DNA of 64,000 nt from Halomonas sp. 7T (GTDB lineage Bacteria > Pseudomonadota > Gammaproteobacteria > Pseudomonadales > Halomonadaceae), in the NCBI RefSeq assembly GCF_025643255.1, contig NZ_CP087112.1:806001-870000 (forward strand). Direction: 5' to 3'. Below, in pieces: positions 46,114 through 55,932 of the stretch. The notes below the pieces were generated by a model. That model worked only from the letters and a program-made list of their open reading frames with translations, did not search any database and was not told the DNA's origin. Within the stretch, counting starts at the first letter, position 1, and each line of letters opens with the position of its first letter. Position numbers and translations under genes: made by a program.

Positions 46114-48744
46114 ATGTCTGATCCGCAGCCGGTTTATTTAAGCGACTATCAGCCGCCCGCCTACCACATTACCCATACCGAGCTGACGTTTGATCTTGAC
46201 CCCACTACGACTCGCGTTAAAGCACGATTAATGATTGAGCGCCATGCTGAGGCCGATGCCAACGCCGCGCTGGTGCTTAATGGCGAACACCTGACGCTTC
46301 GTTCCCTCGCTATCGACGGCCAGTCGCTGGACGCCGCTGATTACCAGCTATCTGATGAAACGCTAACGATCCTCAGTGTTCCGGCGGCGTTTACGCTGGA
46401 GAGTGAAGTAGATATTTCTCCTAGCAGTAACACTGCTTTAGAAGGGCTTTATCAATCTAACGGTATGTACTGCACGCAGTGTGAAGCGGAAGGATTTCGC
46501 CGCATCACCTATTATCTGGATCGCCCCGATGTCATGGCAACGTTTAAAGTTACCGTAGTGGGTAATGCTACGAGCGAACCTGTGCTGCTGGCCAACGGCA
46601 ATCCCGTGGATAAGGGCACCGTAGAAGGTGGTCGCCACTACGTTACTTGGGAAGACCCGCACCCTAAGCCTTGCTATTTATTTGCGCTGGTCGCCGGTGA
46701 TCTGCGCAAGGTTGAAGAGCACTTTACTACCATGAGTGGGCGTAACGTTACGCTACAGCTTTGGGTGGAGGAAGAGAACCTTGATAAAACCAACCATGCC
46801 ATGGCCTCACTCAAGCGTGCTATGACCTGGGATGAGCAAACCTATGGCCGTGAGTACGATCTAGATCTATTTATGATTGTGGCCGTGAACGACTTCAATA
46901 TGGGCGCAATGGAGAATAAAGGGCTTAACATCTTTAACTCCGCCGCGGTATTGACGCATCCCAATACTGCAACAGACGCGGCTTATCAAAATGTTGAGGG
47001 TATTGTTGCTCATGAATATTTTCATAATTGGTCGGGCAACCGGGTAACGTGCAGGGATTGGTTCCAGCTATCACTCAAAGAAGGCTTTACGGTTTTTCGC
47101 GATCAGTGCTTCTCAGCGGACACCAACTCAGCGCCTGTTAAGCGTATTCAAGACGTCTCTTTTTTCCGTACTGCGCAGTTTGCTGAAGACGCCGGGCCAA
47201 CAGCACACCCTATCCGCCCCGATCATTTTATTGAAATCACCAACTTCTACACCCTGACCATTTATGAAAAGGGTGCAGAAGTGGTGCGAATGCTGCGTAA
47301 TTTATTAGGTTGGGAAGATTTTCGTCGTGGCTCGGATCTCTATTTTGAGCGTTTTGATGGTCAGGCGGTCACTATTGAAGATTTTGTTGGCTGCATGGCA
47401 GAAGTTTCGGGCGCTGACTTAGAGCAGTTTATGCGTTGGTACTCCCAGGCAGGCACGCCGGAAATTGATGCCCGTGGTGAGTATGATTACGCCCATGGCG
47501 AATACCACCTCACGCTTCGCCAGCGAACGCCGGCTACTCCTGGCCAGCTTGATAAATTGCCGCTGCACATTCCTGTTCGAATGGGCTTGGTGGGTACGAA
47601 GTCAGGGCAAGATCTTACGCTCACTCTAGATGGTGAAAAGTTAGGAAAAGACGCGGTTATTCACCTTCGTGATGACGAGCAAACCTTCGTGTTTACCGAT
47701 GTAGCCGAAGCACCGGTACCGTCATTGCTGCGCGACTTTTCGGCACCTGTAAAATTGCACTTTCCTTACTCCCGTGAGGATTTAGCCTTCCTGCTTACTC
47801 ACGATAGTGATGGCTTTAACCGCTGGGATGCTGGTCAGCGTCTGGCCATGTTAGCACTAGATGATCTAATCGCTGCCCATCGTAACGGTGTCGAAAAAGT
47901 CATGGATAGCCGTGTAGTGGAAGCGTTTAGAACGCTACTAACCGGTGAAGTGAGTGATAAAGCCGTGTTGGCGGAAATGCTCACGCTACCCTCAGAAGCT
48001 TACATCGCTGAACAGCAGCCCATCATTGACGTGGATGCAATTCATGCTGCCCGCGAGTTCGTGCGCCAGTCGCTGGCGATGGCGCTACGCGATGAGTTTC
48101 TAGCGACCTATAATGACAATGTGAGTGATGAGCACTATGCGCCGTCGCCAGAGCAAATTGCTCAGCGGAGCCTTAAAAATGTAGCGCTTACGTATTTAAT
48201 GTCGATTGAAGATGAGCAGGGGCTAGCATTGTGTGAGGCCCAGTTTGCTGCAGATCACAATATGACCGATGTACGCCATGCATTAACGCTTTTGGTGCAT
48301 AGCGATCGGGACGACCTTGCCTCACCTGCGCTTAAAACGTTTGGGCAAAAATGGGCGCACGACCCGTTAGTGATGGATCAGTGGTTTACTATTCAGGTAT
48401 CTCGGCCGCAGCAAGATGTCCTTGAGCGAGTTGAGTACTTAATGCAGCACCCTGCCTTTTCCATCAAAAACCCTAACAAGGTACGCGCTTTAATTGGGGC
48501 GTTTGCTCAGAACAGAGTTAACTTCCACCGTTTAGATGGCAAAGGTTACGCGCTGTTGGCAGACGTAGTGATCGAACTTAACCGCTTAAACCCAGAGATA
48601 GCGGCACGCTTAATTACACCACTGACACGTTGGCAGCGTTTTGATGAAAAGCGTCAACAGCTGATGCGTGAGCAGCTTGAGCGTATTAAGCGCGAGCCGC
48701 TATCATCAAATGTGTTTGAGGTGGTTGAGAAAGCGCTGGCCTGA
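46114..48744 (+). CDS. pepN: Aminopeptidase N
   Basis: A broad-specificity M1 zinc aminopeptidase acting on peptides in the cytoplasm. GAMEN is at residues 264-268, zinc motif HEYFH at 300-304, and third ligand Glu323 in LKEGF. The 876 residues and lack of a signal peptide match E. coli PepN (870). AAAGGAG precedes the ATG. It is followed by a YegS-like gene after 39 bases. Confidence 0.97.
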   Translation: MSDPQPVYLSDYQPPAYHITHTELTFDLDPTTTRVKARLMIERHAEADANAALVLNGEHLTLRSLAIDGQSLDAADYQLSDETLTILSVPAAFTLESEVDISPSSNTALEGLYQSNGMYCTQCEAEGFRRITYYLDRPDVMATFKVTVVGNATSEPVLLANGNPVDKGTVEGGRHYVTWEDPHPKPCYLFALVAGDLRKVEEHFTTMSGRNVTLQLWVEEENLDKTNHAMASLKRAMTWDEQTYGREYDLDLFMIVAVNDFNMGAMENKGLNIFNSAAVLTHPNTATDAAYQNVEGIVAHEYFHNWSGNRVTCRDWFQLSLKEGFTVFRDQCFSADTNSAPVKRIQDVSFFRTAQFAEDAGPTAHPIRPDHFIEITNFYTLTIYEKGAEVVRMLRNLLGWEDFRRGSDLYFERFDGQAVTIEDFVGCMAEVSGADLEQFMRWYSQAGTPEIDARGEYDYAHGEYHLTLRQRTPATPGQLDKLPLHIPVRMGLVGTKSGQDLTLTLDGEKLGKDAVIHLRDDEQTFVFTDVAEAPVPSLLRDFSAPVKLHFPYSREDLAFLLTHDSDGFNRWDAGQRLAMLALDDLIAAHRNGVEKVMDSRVVEAFRTLLTGEVSDKAVLAEMLTLPSEAYIAEQQPIIDVDAIHAAREFVRQSLAMALRDEFLATYNDNVSDEHYAPSPEQIAQRSLKNVALTYLMSIEDEQGLALCEAQFAADHNMTDVRHALTLLVHSDRDDLASPALKTFGQKWAHDPLVMDQWFTIQVSRPQQDVLERVEYLMQHPAFSIKNPNKVRALIGAFAQNRVNFHRLDGKGYALLADVVIELNRLNPEIAARLITPLTRWQRFDEKRQQLMREQLERIKREPLSSNVFEVVEKALA

Positions 48745-48783
48745 TAGATGGCAGCGAATTAACCATGGAAAGGGAAAACCTAG

Positions 48784-49737
48784 GTGAACGATTCACAGCA
48801 GCGTTATCTACTTATCGTTAATGGTAAGTCTGCCGGTAATCCGGCGCTTCGCGAAGCCGTTGAAGAGCAAAGGAAAGCAGGGACGCATATTACCGTTCGC
48901 TCTACCTGGGAGGGAGGCGACGCTGCTGCGTTTGCGGCCCAGTCGGTTGAACTGGGCGCAACGTGCGTGGTGGCTTGCGGCGGCGATGGCACGGTCAATG
49001 AGGTGGTGAATGGCTTAATGCAGCTAGCGCAGGATCAGCGTCCTGCGCTAGGTATTGTGCCGCTTGGCAGCGCCAATGATTTTGCGACTTCTGTGGGGCT
49101 GCCATTGGAACCAGGTCCTGCCCTAGCCGCAGCGTTGACGCTTTCGCCGTCACCGATTGATGTGCTGCGCGTGTCTGCAGAAGCGAATGATGAGCGTTTT
49201 ACCAGCTACTACATCAACATGATGACCGGTGGCTTTGGAGCCGAAATCACCTCGTCTACTCCCAAAATGCTAAAGCGCATGCTGGGTGGAGGAGCTTATT
49301 CGCTCATGGGTGCGTTCAAAGCGTGGAGACACCGAAGTTATCGTGGCACATTGCACTGGGGGGGCGAGGAGCGTTGTGCTGAGCTATTGCTGTTAGCGTT
49401 AGGTAATGGTCGTCAGTCGGGCGGTGGACAAGTTTTAGCGCCCAGCGCTAAGTTGGACGATGGACGTTTGGACGTGCTGGTGGTTAGGGACTTTACCTCT
49501 GTTTTACAGCTGCCAACGTTAATAACTGAGTTGCAACAGTTCCCTGAAGAGGGTCGGTATGTGAGTTATTTCACGGTCAGTCAGCTTACTGTCACGACTC
49601 AGCAGGATGACCCTCCCTGGCCGTTAACACTGGACGGGGAGGCGCGGCATTACGACCGCTTCTCCGTTGAAATGGTGCCGCTGGCACTGAAAGTCCTGCT
49701 GCCTGACAAGTGCCCGCTGTTGGTAGCAAATAACTAA
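48784..49737 (+). CDS. yegS: YegS-like lipid kinase
   Basis: A diacylglycerol-kinase-fold enzyme that probably phosphorylates a membrane lipid; E. coli YegS acts on phosphatidylglycerol in vitro. GGDGTVNEVVNGL near residue 65 is the nucleotide-binding loop, PLGSANDFAT follows, and a C-terminal LDGEARHYDRF segment is family-typical. GTG start with an AG-rich site upstream. Length 317 versus about 299 for E. coli. It is downstream of pepN and may be cotranscribed with it. YegS versus another DagK-catalytic-domain protein is a moderate call. Confidence 0.85.
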   Translation: MNDSQQRYLLIVNGKSAGNPALREAVEEQRKAGTHITVRSTWEGGDAAAFAAQSVELGATCVVACGGDGTVNEVVNGLMQLAQDQRPALGIVPLGSANDFATSVGLPLEPGPALAAALTLSPSPIDVLRVSAEANDERFTSYYINMMTGGFGAEITSSTPKMLKRMLGGGAYSLMGAFKAWRHRSYRGTLHWGGEERCAELLLLALGNGRQSGGGQVLAPSAKLDDGRLDVLVVRDFTSVLQLPTLITELQQFPEEGRYVSYFTVSQLTVTTQQDDPPWPLTLDGEARHYDRFSVEMVPLALKVLLPDKCPLLVANN

Positions 49738-49805
49738 GACTCAATGCGGCTGCCTTTTAACGGCTGCTAGTATTATATCTAAAGCCACCTGAGGAGAATG
49801 GTTCG

Positions 49806-50591
49806 ATGGTAAATCGTTTATGGATACCTGCGCTTGCTGCCCTGGCACTACTACTAAGTGCCTGTGGCGACAGTCAGGAAGAGCCTACTGTCGCCCCTGA
49901 AGAGAGTGCGTCATCCGTCTCGGATGATGAGGTGGTTCAAAATGAAGAGGCGCCTGCTGCAGCGGAGAACGCTGCTGACATGCCTGAGCCTGAAGAAATT
50001 GAGGATAGTGTCGAAGCGCGTCAAGCGGCAGAGGAACTCGAGCAAGCCGAAGCGCTTCGAGCGGACGATAACGACACGTTGACGGAACAGCCCCAAGAAG
50101 CAGAAGAGATACAGGCGGGTGAGGATACGTTAGCTACCGACCCTGACGATGCGCTAGATGAAACAAGTGCCATGCCGGGGGAAACCACGCGCTCGGATGT
50201 AGATGACATCATCGCCGAAACCGAACGCCGTTTTGAAGAGGCTCAGCAGCGGCTAGAGCAGCAGTTTCAGGAAGTAGAGCAGCAATCCACGACGTTGGAG
50301 CCGATGGAGAGCGAAGATCTTCCAACAAGTTGGGAAACGGACAGCAGTTTGCCTGAAAGTACACGTTTAGAGGACGACCTGGAATCGACGGATGTCGATG
50401 CATTGATCGAAGATACTGAGCGTCGTTTTGAAGAAGCCCAGCAGCGCTTAAACGAGCAGTTTGAAGAGATCGAGCAGGAGCGTGTTAATGGTGAAGTTGG
50501 TGATAGTTTAGAGCCCTATGGCTCCGAAGCGGATAGCTTAGAGTCTGCAAATAGCCAAGAAGAAGGTGCTGAAGACGCGCGTGCAGAATAA
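49806..50591 (+). CDS. Acidic lipoprotein with a duplicated helical unit, function unknown
   Basis: A 261-residue protein with lipobox LSAC (Cys20) and Gly at +2, so an outer-membrane lipoprotein is likely. The mature part is very acidic and probably disordered, apart from two copies of a helical unit, residues 131-160 and 196-225, identical at 21 of 30 positions by my alignment; the shared core is TERRFEEAQQRL. Both units look like short amphipathic coiled coils. No enzymatic motif and no recognised family. GAGGAG precedes the ATG. The frame continues for 21 codons past the TAA, possibly a lost extension. Bases 50592-50717 otherwise hold a weak hairpin at 50676-50692. Confidence 0.75.
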   Translation: MVNRLWIPALAALALLLSACGDSQEEPTVAPEESASSVSDDEVVQNEEAPAAAENAADMPEPEEIEDSVEARQAAEELEQAEALRADDNDTLTEQPQEAEEIQAGEDTLATDPDDALDETSAMPGETTRSDVDDIIAETERRFEEAQQRLEQQFQEVEQQSTTLEPMESEDLPTSWETDSSLPESTRLEDDLESTDVDALIEDTERRFEEAQQRLNEQFEEIEQERVNGEVGDSLEPYGSEADSLESANSQEEGAEDARAE

Positions 50592-50717
50592 AATGCAAAC
50601 GCTACCAACGCCAATAGTACAGGTGCCGAGCTAGAGAGCCTAAATGTGATCCAGTAAATACTCACCCTTAAGAAAGGCCCGTACCACGGGCCTGCTGACC
50701 TTCCTTGTTGAGCTTAC

Positions 50718-51377
50718 ATGATGCTACAAACCACCCTGATTGACGGGCAGTTCGTGCCTTTTTTGCTTGCGATCACGCTTCTTTCGATAAGCCCAGGGGT
50801 AGATACACTGCTTGTAATACGAAACACCGCTCGCGGTGGCGTTCGCGATGGAGTAGTAACAAGCGTTGCGATTTGCTGCGGGCTGTTTGTGCATGCCACT
50901 ATTTCGGCGCTGGGGATCTCTTTCATTCTGCTCCAATCGGCGTGGGCTTTTCATCTGCTTAAGCTTGCCGGAGCGGCCTATTTGATTTGGTTAGGCGTGT
51001 CGAGCCTGTTGGCAGCTCGCCGTGGGACGGCGTTACCCGTTAAAAGCGTTCTACAATCGGCATCGCCAGTGCCCATCTGGCAGCCGGTAAAAGAGGGGCT
51101 GCTCTCTAATGTGCTGAACCCTAAAACGGTGGTGTTCTATATGGCGTTTTTGCCCCAGTTTATCGCGCCAACCGACCCTGCATTGTTGAAGTCGTTATGG
51201 CTAGCCGGTGTTCACTTTGTGATTGCCAATATTTGGCAAATTAGCGTGGTGCTCATGGTCGGAGGGGCGAGCAAATGGTTGGCCAGCGCCCGGTTTGCGC
51301 AAACGCTCAATGCCGCCACAGGTGCTGTACTGATCATGTTTGGTGTGCGCTTAGCGTTAGAGCAGCGCCCGGTTTAA
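50718..51377 (+). CDS. LysE family amino-acid exporter
   Basis: A 219-residue inner-membrane protein with about six transmembrane helices, matching the RhtB/LysE family. The N-terminal LAITLLSISPGVDTLLVIRNTARGG holds the family-typical PGVDTLLV (PGP-like) motif, and NVLNPKTVVFYMAFLPQFI is the conserved NPK segment. Export of amino acids such as threonine or homoserine is the family function; the substrate here is not known. Its stop lies inside a large palindrome that also faces convergent slt. Confidence 0.88.
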   Translation: MMLQTTLIDGQFVPFLLAITLLSISPGVDTLLVIRNTARGGVRDGVVTSVAICCGLFVHATISALGISFILLQSAWAFHLLKLAGAAYLIWLGVSSLLAARRGTALPVKSVLQSASPVPIWQPVKEGLLSNVLNPKTVVFYMAFLPQFIAPTDPALLKSLWLAGVHFVIANIWQISVVLMVGGASKWLASARFAQTLNAATGAVLIMFGVRLALEQRPV

Positions 51378-51387
51378 CCGGGCGCTG
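51363..51387. terminator. Palindrome across the LysE-family stop codon
   Basis: CAGCGCCCGGTT at 51363-51374 and AACCGGGCGCTG at 51376-51387 are exact inverse copies around one base. The TAA stop is inside. No T-run follows, so it may act as a weak terminator or an RNA stabiliser between two convergent genes. Confidence 0.4.
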
Positions 51388-51432
51388 GTAGCGGCCATTA
51401 AAGTAGCTAAATGATTAACGCCGAGTAAGTGA

Positions 51433-53382
51433 TTAACGACGAACGAGTAGTGCCCGATCATAGCGCACGTCCTGCTCGTTCTCGCTGAGCAGCGATACAC
51501 CTTCACTATTGCCGCCATTGGCTAAGCTTTCGAAAATTACGCGATAAGTCAGGACGGCTTGCACATAGTTGCGAGTTTCCCGAAACGGGATGCTCTCAAC
51601 GAATAAATCGAACGACTCAACACCGTTACCCAACCATTGATCTACCCGCCCAGGCCCAGCATTGTACGCGGCTGCAGCGGCTAGGCGGTTACCCTGGTAG
51701 CGTTCGATCTTGTCGCGCAGGTAAGTACTTCCTAGACGGATATTAAGCTCTGGTTCTAAGACACCGTAGGGGCCGGGGTCGTTAAGGCCCAGCTGGCGAC
51801 TGACCTGGCTGGCGGTACCGGGCATCAACTGCATTAGGCCGCGCGCACCTGCGGGAGAGAGAGCGACTGGGTTATAGGCGCTTTCGCGGCGAGTAATCGC
51901 CATTAATAAATATGGATCGACACCGGTTAAACGTCCCCAGTGTAAGAAATTATCTCGATAAGCGGGGGGAAAGCGCCAGTCGAGGGCATCCCACATTTCA
52001 GCAGCAATGGTGGTTTGCACGAGACGGGCATGCCACTGCTGGTGTGCAGCATAATCAGCAAGCGCACGTGCCTGTTGAGACGAGGCATTGCGGACAGCGT
52101 GCAGCCACTCGCTGTTGGCAAGCCCCTCTTCGCCAATGCGCAGTAATGCCTCAGTGCGCTGAACGGCGGGTAACTGAGCCGTTAGCGCTCGGGAGGCCTC
52201 ATCAAAGTGGTTGCGCTCTAAGTTGAGCTGATAGGGTTGGTTTAGCCGTTCGGCGGCGGCAAACCCATAAAAGCTGCGATCTGTAGCTGCCTGACGATAG
52301 CGTGCATCGGCAGCATCATGGTTGCCAAGTGCTTGGTTCGCCCTTGCAAGCCAATATTGCCAGCGGCTGCCCTCTTCCTGACTGGCGGGCATTGCTGCAA
52401 TCCAGTGCATGACGTCTGCCCATTGGCGTTCGGCCAGGGCGCGGCGAACCCGCAGCTCCAGTACACGTTCACTTTCCAAGCTCGGCAAGACGCTGTCGAC
52501 CCAATTTAGGGTGCCCGGCACATCGCGTACCAAAACATAAAAGGCAAGTTCTTCTTCAATTGCCTGTTGGTCGGCGGCTGCTAAGTTCAAGCGTGGCCTA
52601 ATATCCTGCCAAGCGGCAAAGGCGCCTGGAGTGTTTTCTCGCGTGTAGCGTTGCATGGCTGCTTTGTAAAAAGCAGCGGTGGCTGCACACTCAGGACCCA
52701 GACACGCCGGTGCTGTGATGAGCGCCTGACTATTGCTGTCGACTAAGGCAGCTGTGTTGCGGGCCGTCTGCCACTGACCGCTTAACAGCCCGCCTAAGTA
52801 ACTGCTCAAGCGCTCCTCGCCTGACTGCCACGCCAGCATTTTGCGCTCCCAAATGGCGGTAGCGTCGATGGTTCCATCAGCCCTAAGGCGGTTGAACAGA
52901 GCGTTACAGGCATCCGGCTGCGAGCTGCCCACCCGCCAAAGAGCAAGGCCTGCTTCTTTCGCTAGCTGAGGCTCTCTATCCAGCAGAGCCGTGTAGTAAT
53001 AGCACTGGCGGGCGGTGCCTGCTGGCTCTCCATCAGCGACTGTCAGCAGGTCGCCAAAGCGGCCTGCGTGACCGTATTTAGCGACCGCCTGACCCCGCAT
53101 CCACTCGGACAGGGGAGAGTCGGCGTACTGGTCTATGAAGCGCTGGATTTGGCTAGACGAAACATTCGGCAATTGACCGCGTAAGCGGTGATACTCAACG
53201 TAGCCCCTCAGGACATGCCCCTCAATCGCATGCTCATCCACCTGCTGCCACTGCTGCTGACGCGCTGCTTCCAGTGCATCGCGCATCGCAGCGTCAGAGG
53301 ATGCCCAAGAAGCAACCGGTAACCCTATCAATACAGCCGTACACAGGCTGCGAAGGGTGGAACGTATAGGCAAAGCCTGCAT
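51433..53382 (-). CDS. slt: Soluble lytic murein transglycosylase
   Basis: Periplasmic Slt70-like enzyme cleaving peptidoglycan to 1,6-anhydromuropeptides. Signal peptide residues 1-27 (ASWASSDA cleavage region), a long alpha-superhelical U-domain (about 30-460), and a C-terminal catalytic goose-lysozyme-like domain with ITRRESAYNPVALS (catalytic Glu in RRES), GARGLMQLMPGTA and AAYNAGPGRV. Length 649 compares with 645 for E. coli Slt. Convergent with the LysE-type gene, divergent from the YkvA-like gene across 100 bases. Confidence 0.95.
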   Translation of the reverse strand: MQALPIRSTLRSLCTAVLIGLPVASWASSDAAMRDALEAARQQQWQQVDEHAIEGHVLRGYVEYHRLRGQLPNVSSSQIQRFIDQYADSPLSEWMRGQAVAKYGHAGRFGDLLTVADGEPAGTARQCYYYTALLDREPQLAKEAGLALWRVGSSQPDACNALFNRLRADGTIDATAIWERKMLAWQSGEERLSSYLGGLLSGQWQTARNTAALVDSNSQALITAPACLGPECAATAAFYKAAMQRYTRENTPGAFAAWQDIRPRLNLAAADQQAIEEELAFYVLVRDVPGTLNWVDSVLPSLESERVLELRVRRALAERQWADVMHWIAAMPASQEEGSRWQYWLARANQALGNHDAADARYRQAATDRSFYGFAAAERLNQPYQLNLERNHFDEASRALTAQLPAVQRTEALLRIGEEGLANSEWLHAVRNASSQQARALADYAAHQQWHARLVQTTIAAEMWDALDWRFPPAYRDNFLHWGRLTGVDPYLLMAITRRESAYNPVALSPAGARGLMQLMPGTASQVSRQLGLNDPGPYGVLEPELNIRLGSTYLRDKIERYQGNRLAAAAAYNAGPGRVDQWLGNGVESFDLFVESIPFRETRNYVQAVLTYRVIFESLANGGNSEGVSLLSENEQDVRYDRALLVRR

Positions 53383-53482
53383 GGCAAGTCCTCTTGCTGG
53401 CTGGCGGCTAAACAGCCGCTACAGTGAACTTAAAGCGTGAACAATGTTCTGACAATCGTGACACTTAGAGGATTCAATTACG

Positions 53483-53830
53483 ATGGCACGATTATCCACT
53501 TGTTGGCTGTTTCGTCGACTAAAAACGCGCGCTTGGGCAATGAAACGGATCTTGCGTGCGCTAAAGCTTTTTTTACCGATGACGCGTGATGTACTGCGGG
53601 GAGACTTTAGGCCCACTCCCTGGGCGGCGTTTGGCACTATGGCATTGGCGCTCGCCTACTTGGTGATGCCTTTCGATTTAATACCCGATTTCCTGATACT
53701 GTTGGGTATTATCGATGATGTCTTGATCGTGGGCTGGCTGTTGAACCGTGTTGATGCACAGCTGGCCAATTATCGCGCATGGAAATTTGCCGGCGAAGCC
53801 GCGACGGCTTCTTCGCGCACACCTTCTTGA
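53483..53830 (+). CDS. YkvA family membrane protein (DUF1232)
   Basis: A 115-residue protein with one hydrophobic region (residues about 48-85, AYLVMPFDLIPDFLILLGIIDDVLI) matching DUF1232. Function unknown. No close partner in an operon; it lies between slt and htpG. The basic N-terminus (MARLSTCWLFRRLKTRAW) suits membrane anchoring. Confidence 0.82.
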   Translation: MARLSTCWLFRRLKTRAWAMKRILRALKLFLPMTRDVLRGDFRPTPWAAFGTMALALAYLVMPFDLIPDFLILLGIIDDVLIVGWLLNRVDAQLANYRAWKFAGEAATASSRTPS

Positions 53831-53928
53831 AATATCTTTGCTTATCCCCATATTGAGTTCACCACCTTTTCCGCTCCTGCTGAAAGGCATGAGCGCTAAG
53901 CAACACGTGATCAATGAGGGCTAAGCGC

Positions 53929-55833
53929 ATGACAACGGCGACCCACGAAGAAACTCTTGGCTTTCAAACGGAAGTTAAGCAGCTCCTAAACTTGATGATT
54001 CACTCCCTGTACTCTAACAGGGAGATTTTCTTACGCGAGTTGATTTCCAACGCCGCAGACGCCTGCGACAAGTTACGCTATGCCGCGCTCGATAATGACG
54101 CGCTGTATGAAGGCGATAGCGAGCTGCGTATCGAAATCGAGCACGACCGCGACGCCAACACGATTACCCTGCGCGATAACGGCATAGGTATGAACCGTGA
54201 AGACGTGATCGCCAACTTGGGTACTATCGCGCGCTCGGGGACGGCAGAGTTCCTTAAGCAGCTCTCCGGTGAGCAGCAGAAGGATGCCAAGCTGATCGGT
54301 CAGTTTGGTGTCGGTTTCTACTCAGGCTTTATTGTGGCCGATGAAGTTGCGGTTCGCACCCGTAAGGCAGGCGCGGCGGCGTCTGAAGGCGTCGAGTGGC
54401 GCTCCAAAGGCGAGGGCGAGTTCACCGTTGCCGATATTGAGCGCGAGGTTCACGGCACCGAAATTACTCTGCACCTAAAAGAGGATGCTAAAGAGTTCGC
54501 CGACGACTACCGCCTGCAAAGCCTAGTGCGCAAGTACTCAGATCATATCGAAGTGCCGGTACGCATGCCGAAAACTGAAACGGCAAAAGACGACGAAGGC
54601 AACGAGATCGAAGGTAGTGAAGTGACTACCTGGGAAACTGTCAACGAAGCCACCGCGCTGTGGGCACGCCCCAAGAGCGAGGTGTCCGATGATGAGTACA
54701 AAGCATTTTACAAGCACGTCGCCCACGACTTCAGCGATCCGCTTACCTGGAGTCACAACAAGGTCGAGGGCAAGCTAGAGTACACCAGCTTGCTGTATGT
54801 GCCGGGTCGTGCGCCGTTTGATATGTTTGACCGTGACGGTTCACGTGGCGTGAAGCTCTATGTTCAGCGCGTCTTTATCATGGATGACGCCGAACAGTTC
54901 CTGCCGCTCTACCTACGCTTTATCAAAGGCGTGCTAGATACCCGGGATCTATCGTTGAACGTCTCTCGTGAGCTGCTCCAGCAGGACCCCAAGGTCGACA
55001 AGATCAAAGGTGCGCTGACCAAGCGTGCGCTGGATATGCTCAAAAAGCTCTCCAAGGATAAAGAGCAGTATCAAACCTTCTGGAACACCTTTGGCAGTGT
55101 GCTAAAAGAGGGCCCAGGCGAAGACTTTACCAACCGCGAGAAAGTCGCTGGACTGCTGCGTTTTGCTTCCACGCATACCGATACGGCTGCCCAAGAGCAC
55201 TCCCTAGCGGATTACGTCGAGCGCATGAAAGAGGGCCAGAAGAAGATCTACTACGTGGTGGCGGATAGCTTTAACGCAGCGAAAAACAGCCCGCACCTGG
55301 AGATTTTCCGCAAGAAAGGCATTGAGGTATTGCTGCTTTCTGACCGCATTGATGAGTGGCTGATGAGCCACCTAACGGAGTTTGACGGCAAGTCGTTCGC
55401 TGATGTGGCCAAAGGCGAGCTTGATCTAGGCGACGTCGAGGACGAAGCCGAGAAAAAAGCCCAGGAAGAGACCGCCAAGGCGAAAGAGGATCTAGTGAAG
55501 CGTGTTAAAGAAGCGCTGAACGACGGTGTCCAAGAGGTAAAAATCACTCACCGTTTGACTGATTCGCCTGCCTGTGTGGTGCTGCCGGAGCATGAAATGG
55601 GCTATCAGATGCGCCGGATTATGGAAGCCGCTGGTCAAAAGCTGCCCGACGTGAAGCCTATTCTTGAGCTAAATCCCAGCCACGCTCTGGTCGCGCGTTT
55701 GGAAAATGCTGAGGGTGACCTGTTTGTTCAGTTAGCCCATATTCTGCTTGACCAAGCGATTATCGCTGAAGGCGGGCAGCTGGATGATCCAGCGGCCTAC
55801 GTCAAACGACTTAACACGGTATTAACTGCTTGA
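53929..55833 (+). CDS. htpG: Molecular chaperone HtpG (Hsp90)
   Basis: Bacterial Hsp90. N-terminal GHKL ATPase with [14 protein letters not shown] and [12 protein letters not shown] and [15 protein letters not shown]; middle domain with [18 protein letters not shown] and [10 protein letters not shown] (catalytic Arg region); C-terminal dimerisation domain. ATG 53929 has GAGGG 8 bases upstream; an ATG at 53914 would add five residues. The protein is 634 residues (E. coli 624). Followed by a strong terminator. Confidence 0.97.
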   Translation: MTTATHEETLGFQTEVKQLLNLMIHSLYSNREIFLRELISNAADACDKLRYAALDNDALYEGDSELRIEIEHDRDANTITLRDNGIGMNREDVIANLGTIARSGTAEFLKQLSGEQQKDAKLIGQFGVGFYSGFIVADEVAVRTRKAGAAASEGVEWRSKGEGEFTVADIEREVHGTEITLHLKEDAKEFADDYRLQSLVRKYSDHIEVPVRMPKTETAKDDEGNEIEGSEVTTWETVNEATALWARPKSEVSDDEYKAFYKHVAHDFSDPLTWSHNKVEGKLEYTSLLYVPGRAPFDMFDRDGSRGVKLYVQRVFIMDDAEQFLPLYLRFIKGVLDTRDLSLNVSRELLQQDPKVDKIKGALTKRALDMLKKLSKDKEQYQTFWNTFGSVLKEGPGEDFTNREKVAGLLRFASTHTDTAAQEHSLADYVERMKEGQKKIYYVVADSFNAAKNSPHLEIFRKKGIEVLLLSDRIDEWLMSHLTEFDGKSFADVAKGELDLGDVEDEAEKKAQEETAKAKEDLVKRVKEALNDGVQEVKITHRLTDSPACVVLPEHEMGYQMRRIMEAAGQKLPDVKPILELNPSHALVARLENAEGDLFVQLAHILLDQAIIAEGGQLDDPAAYVKRLNTVLTA

Positions 55834-55851
55834 TGAACAGCTAATGCTGCC

Positions 55852-55887
55852 ACGGCCCGCTTGAAACCCAAGCGGGCCGTTTAGTTT
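55852..55887 (+). terminator. Rho-independent terminator after htpG
   Basis: ACGGCCCGCTTG at 55852-55863 pairs perfectly with CAAGCGGGCCGT at 55869-55880, loop AAACC, then TTAGTTT. Confidence 0.85.
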
Positions 55888-55932
55888 GCTAAGGTATGCA
55901 ACCTACGAGTGACCTACTATTAGGATATCCTT

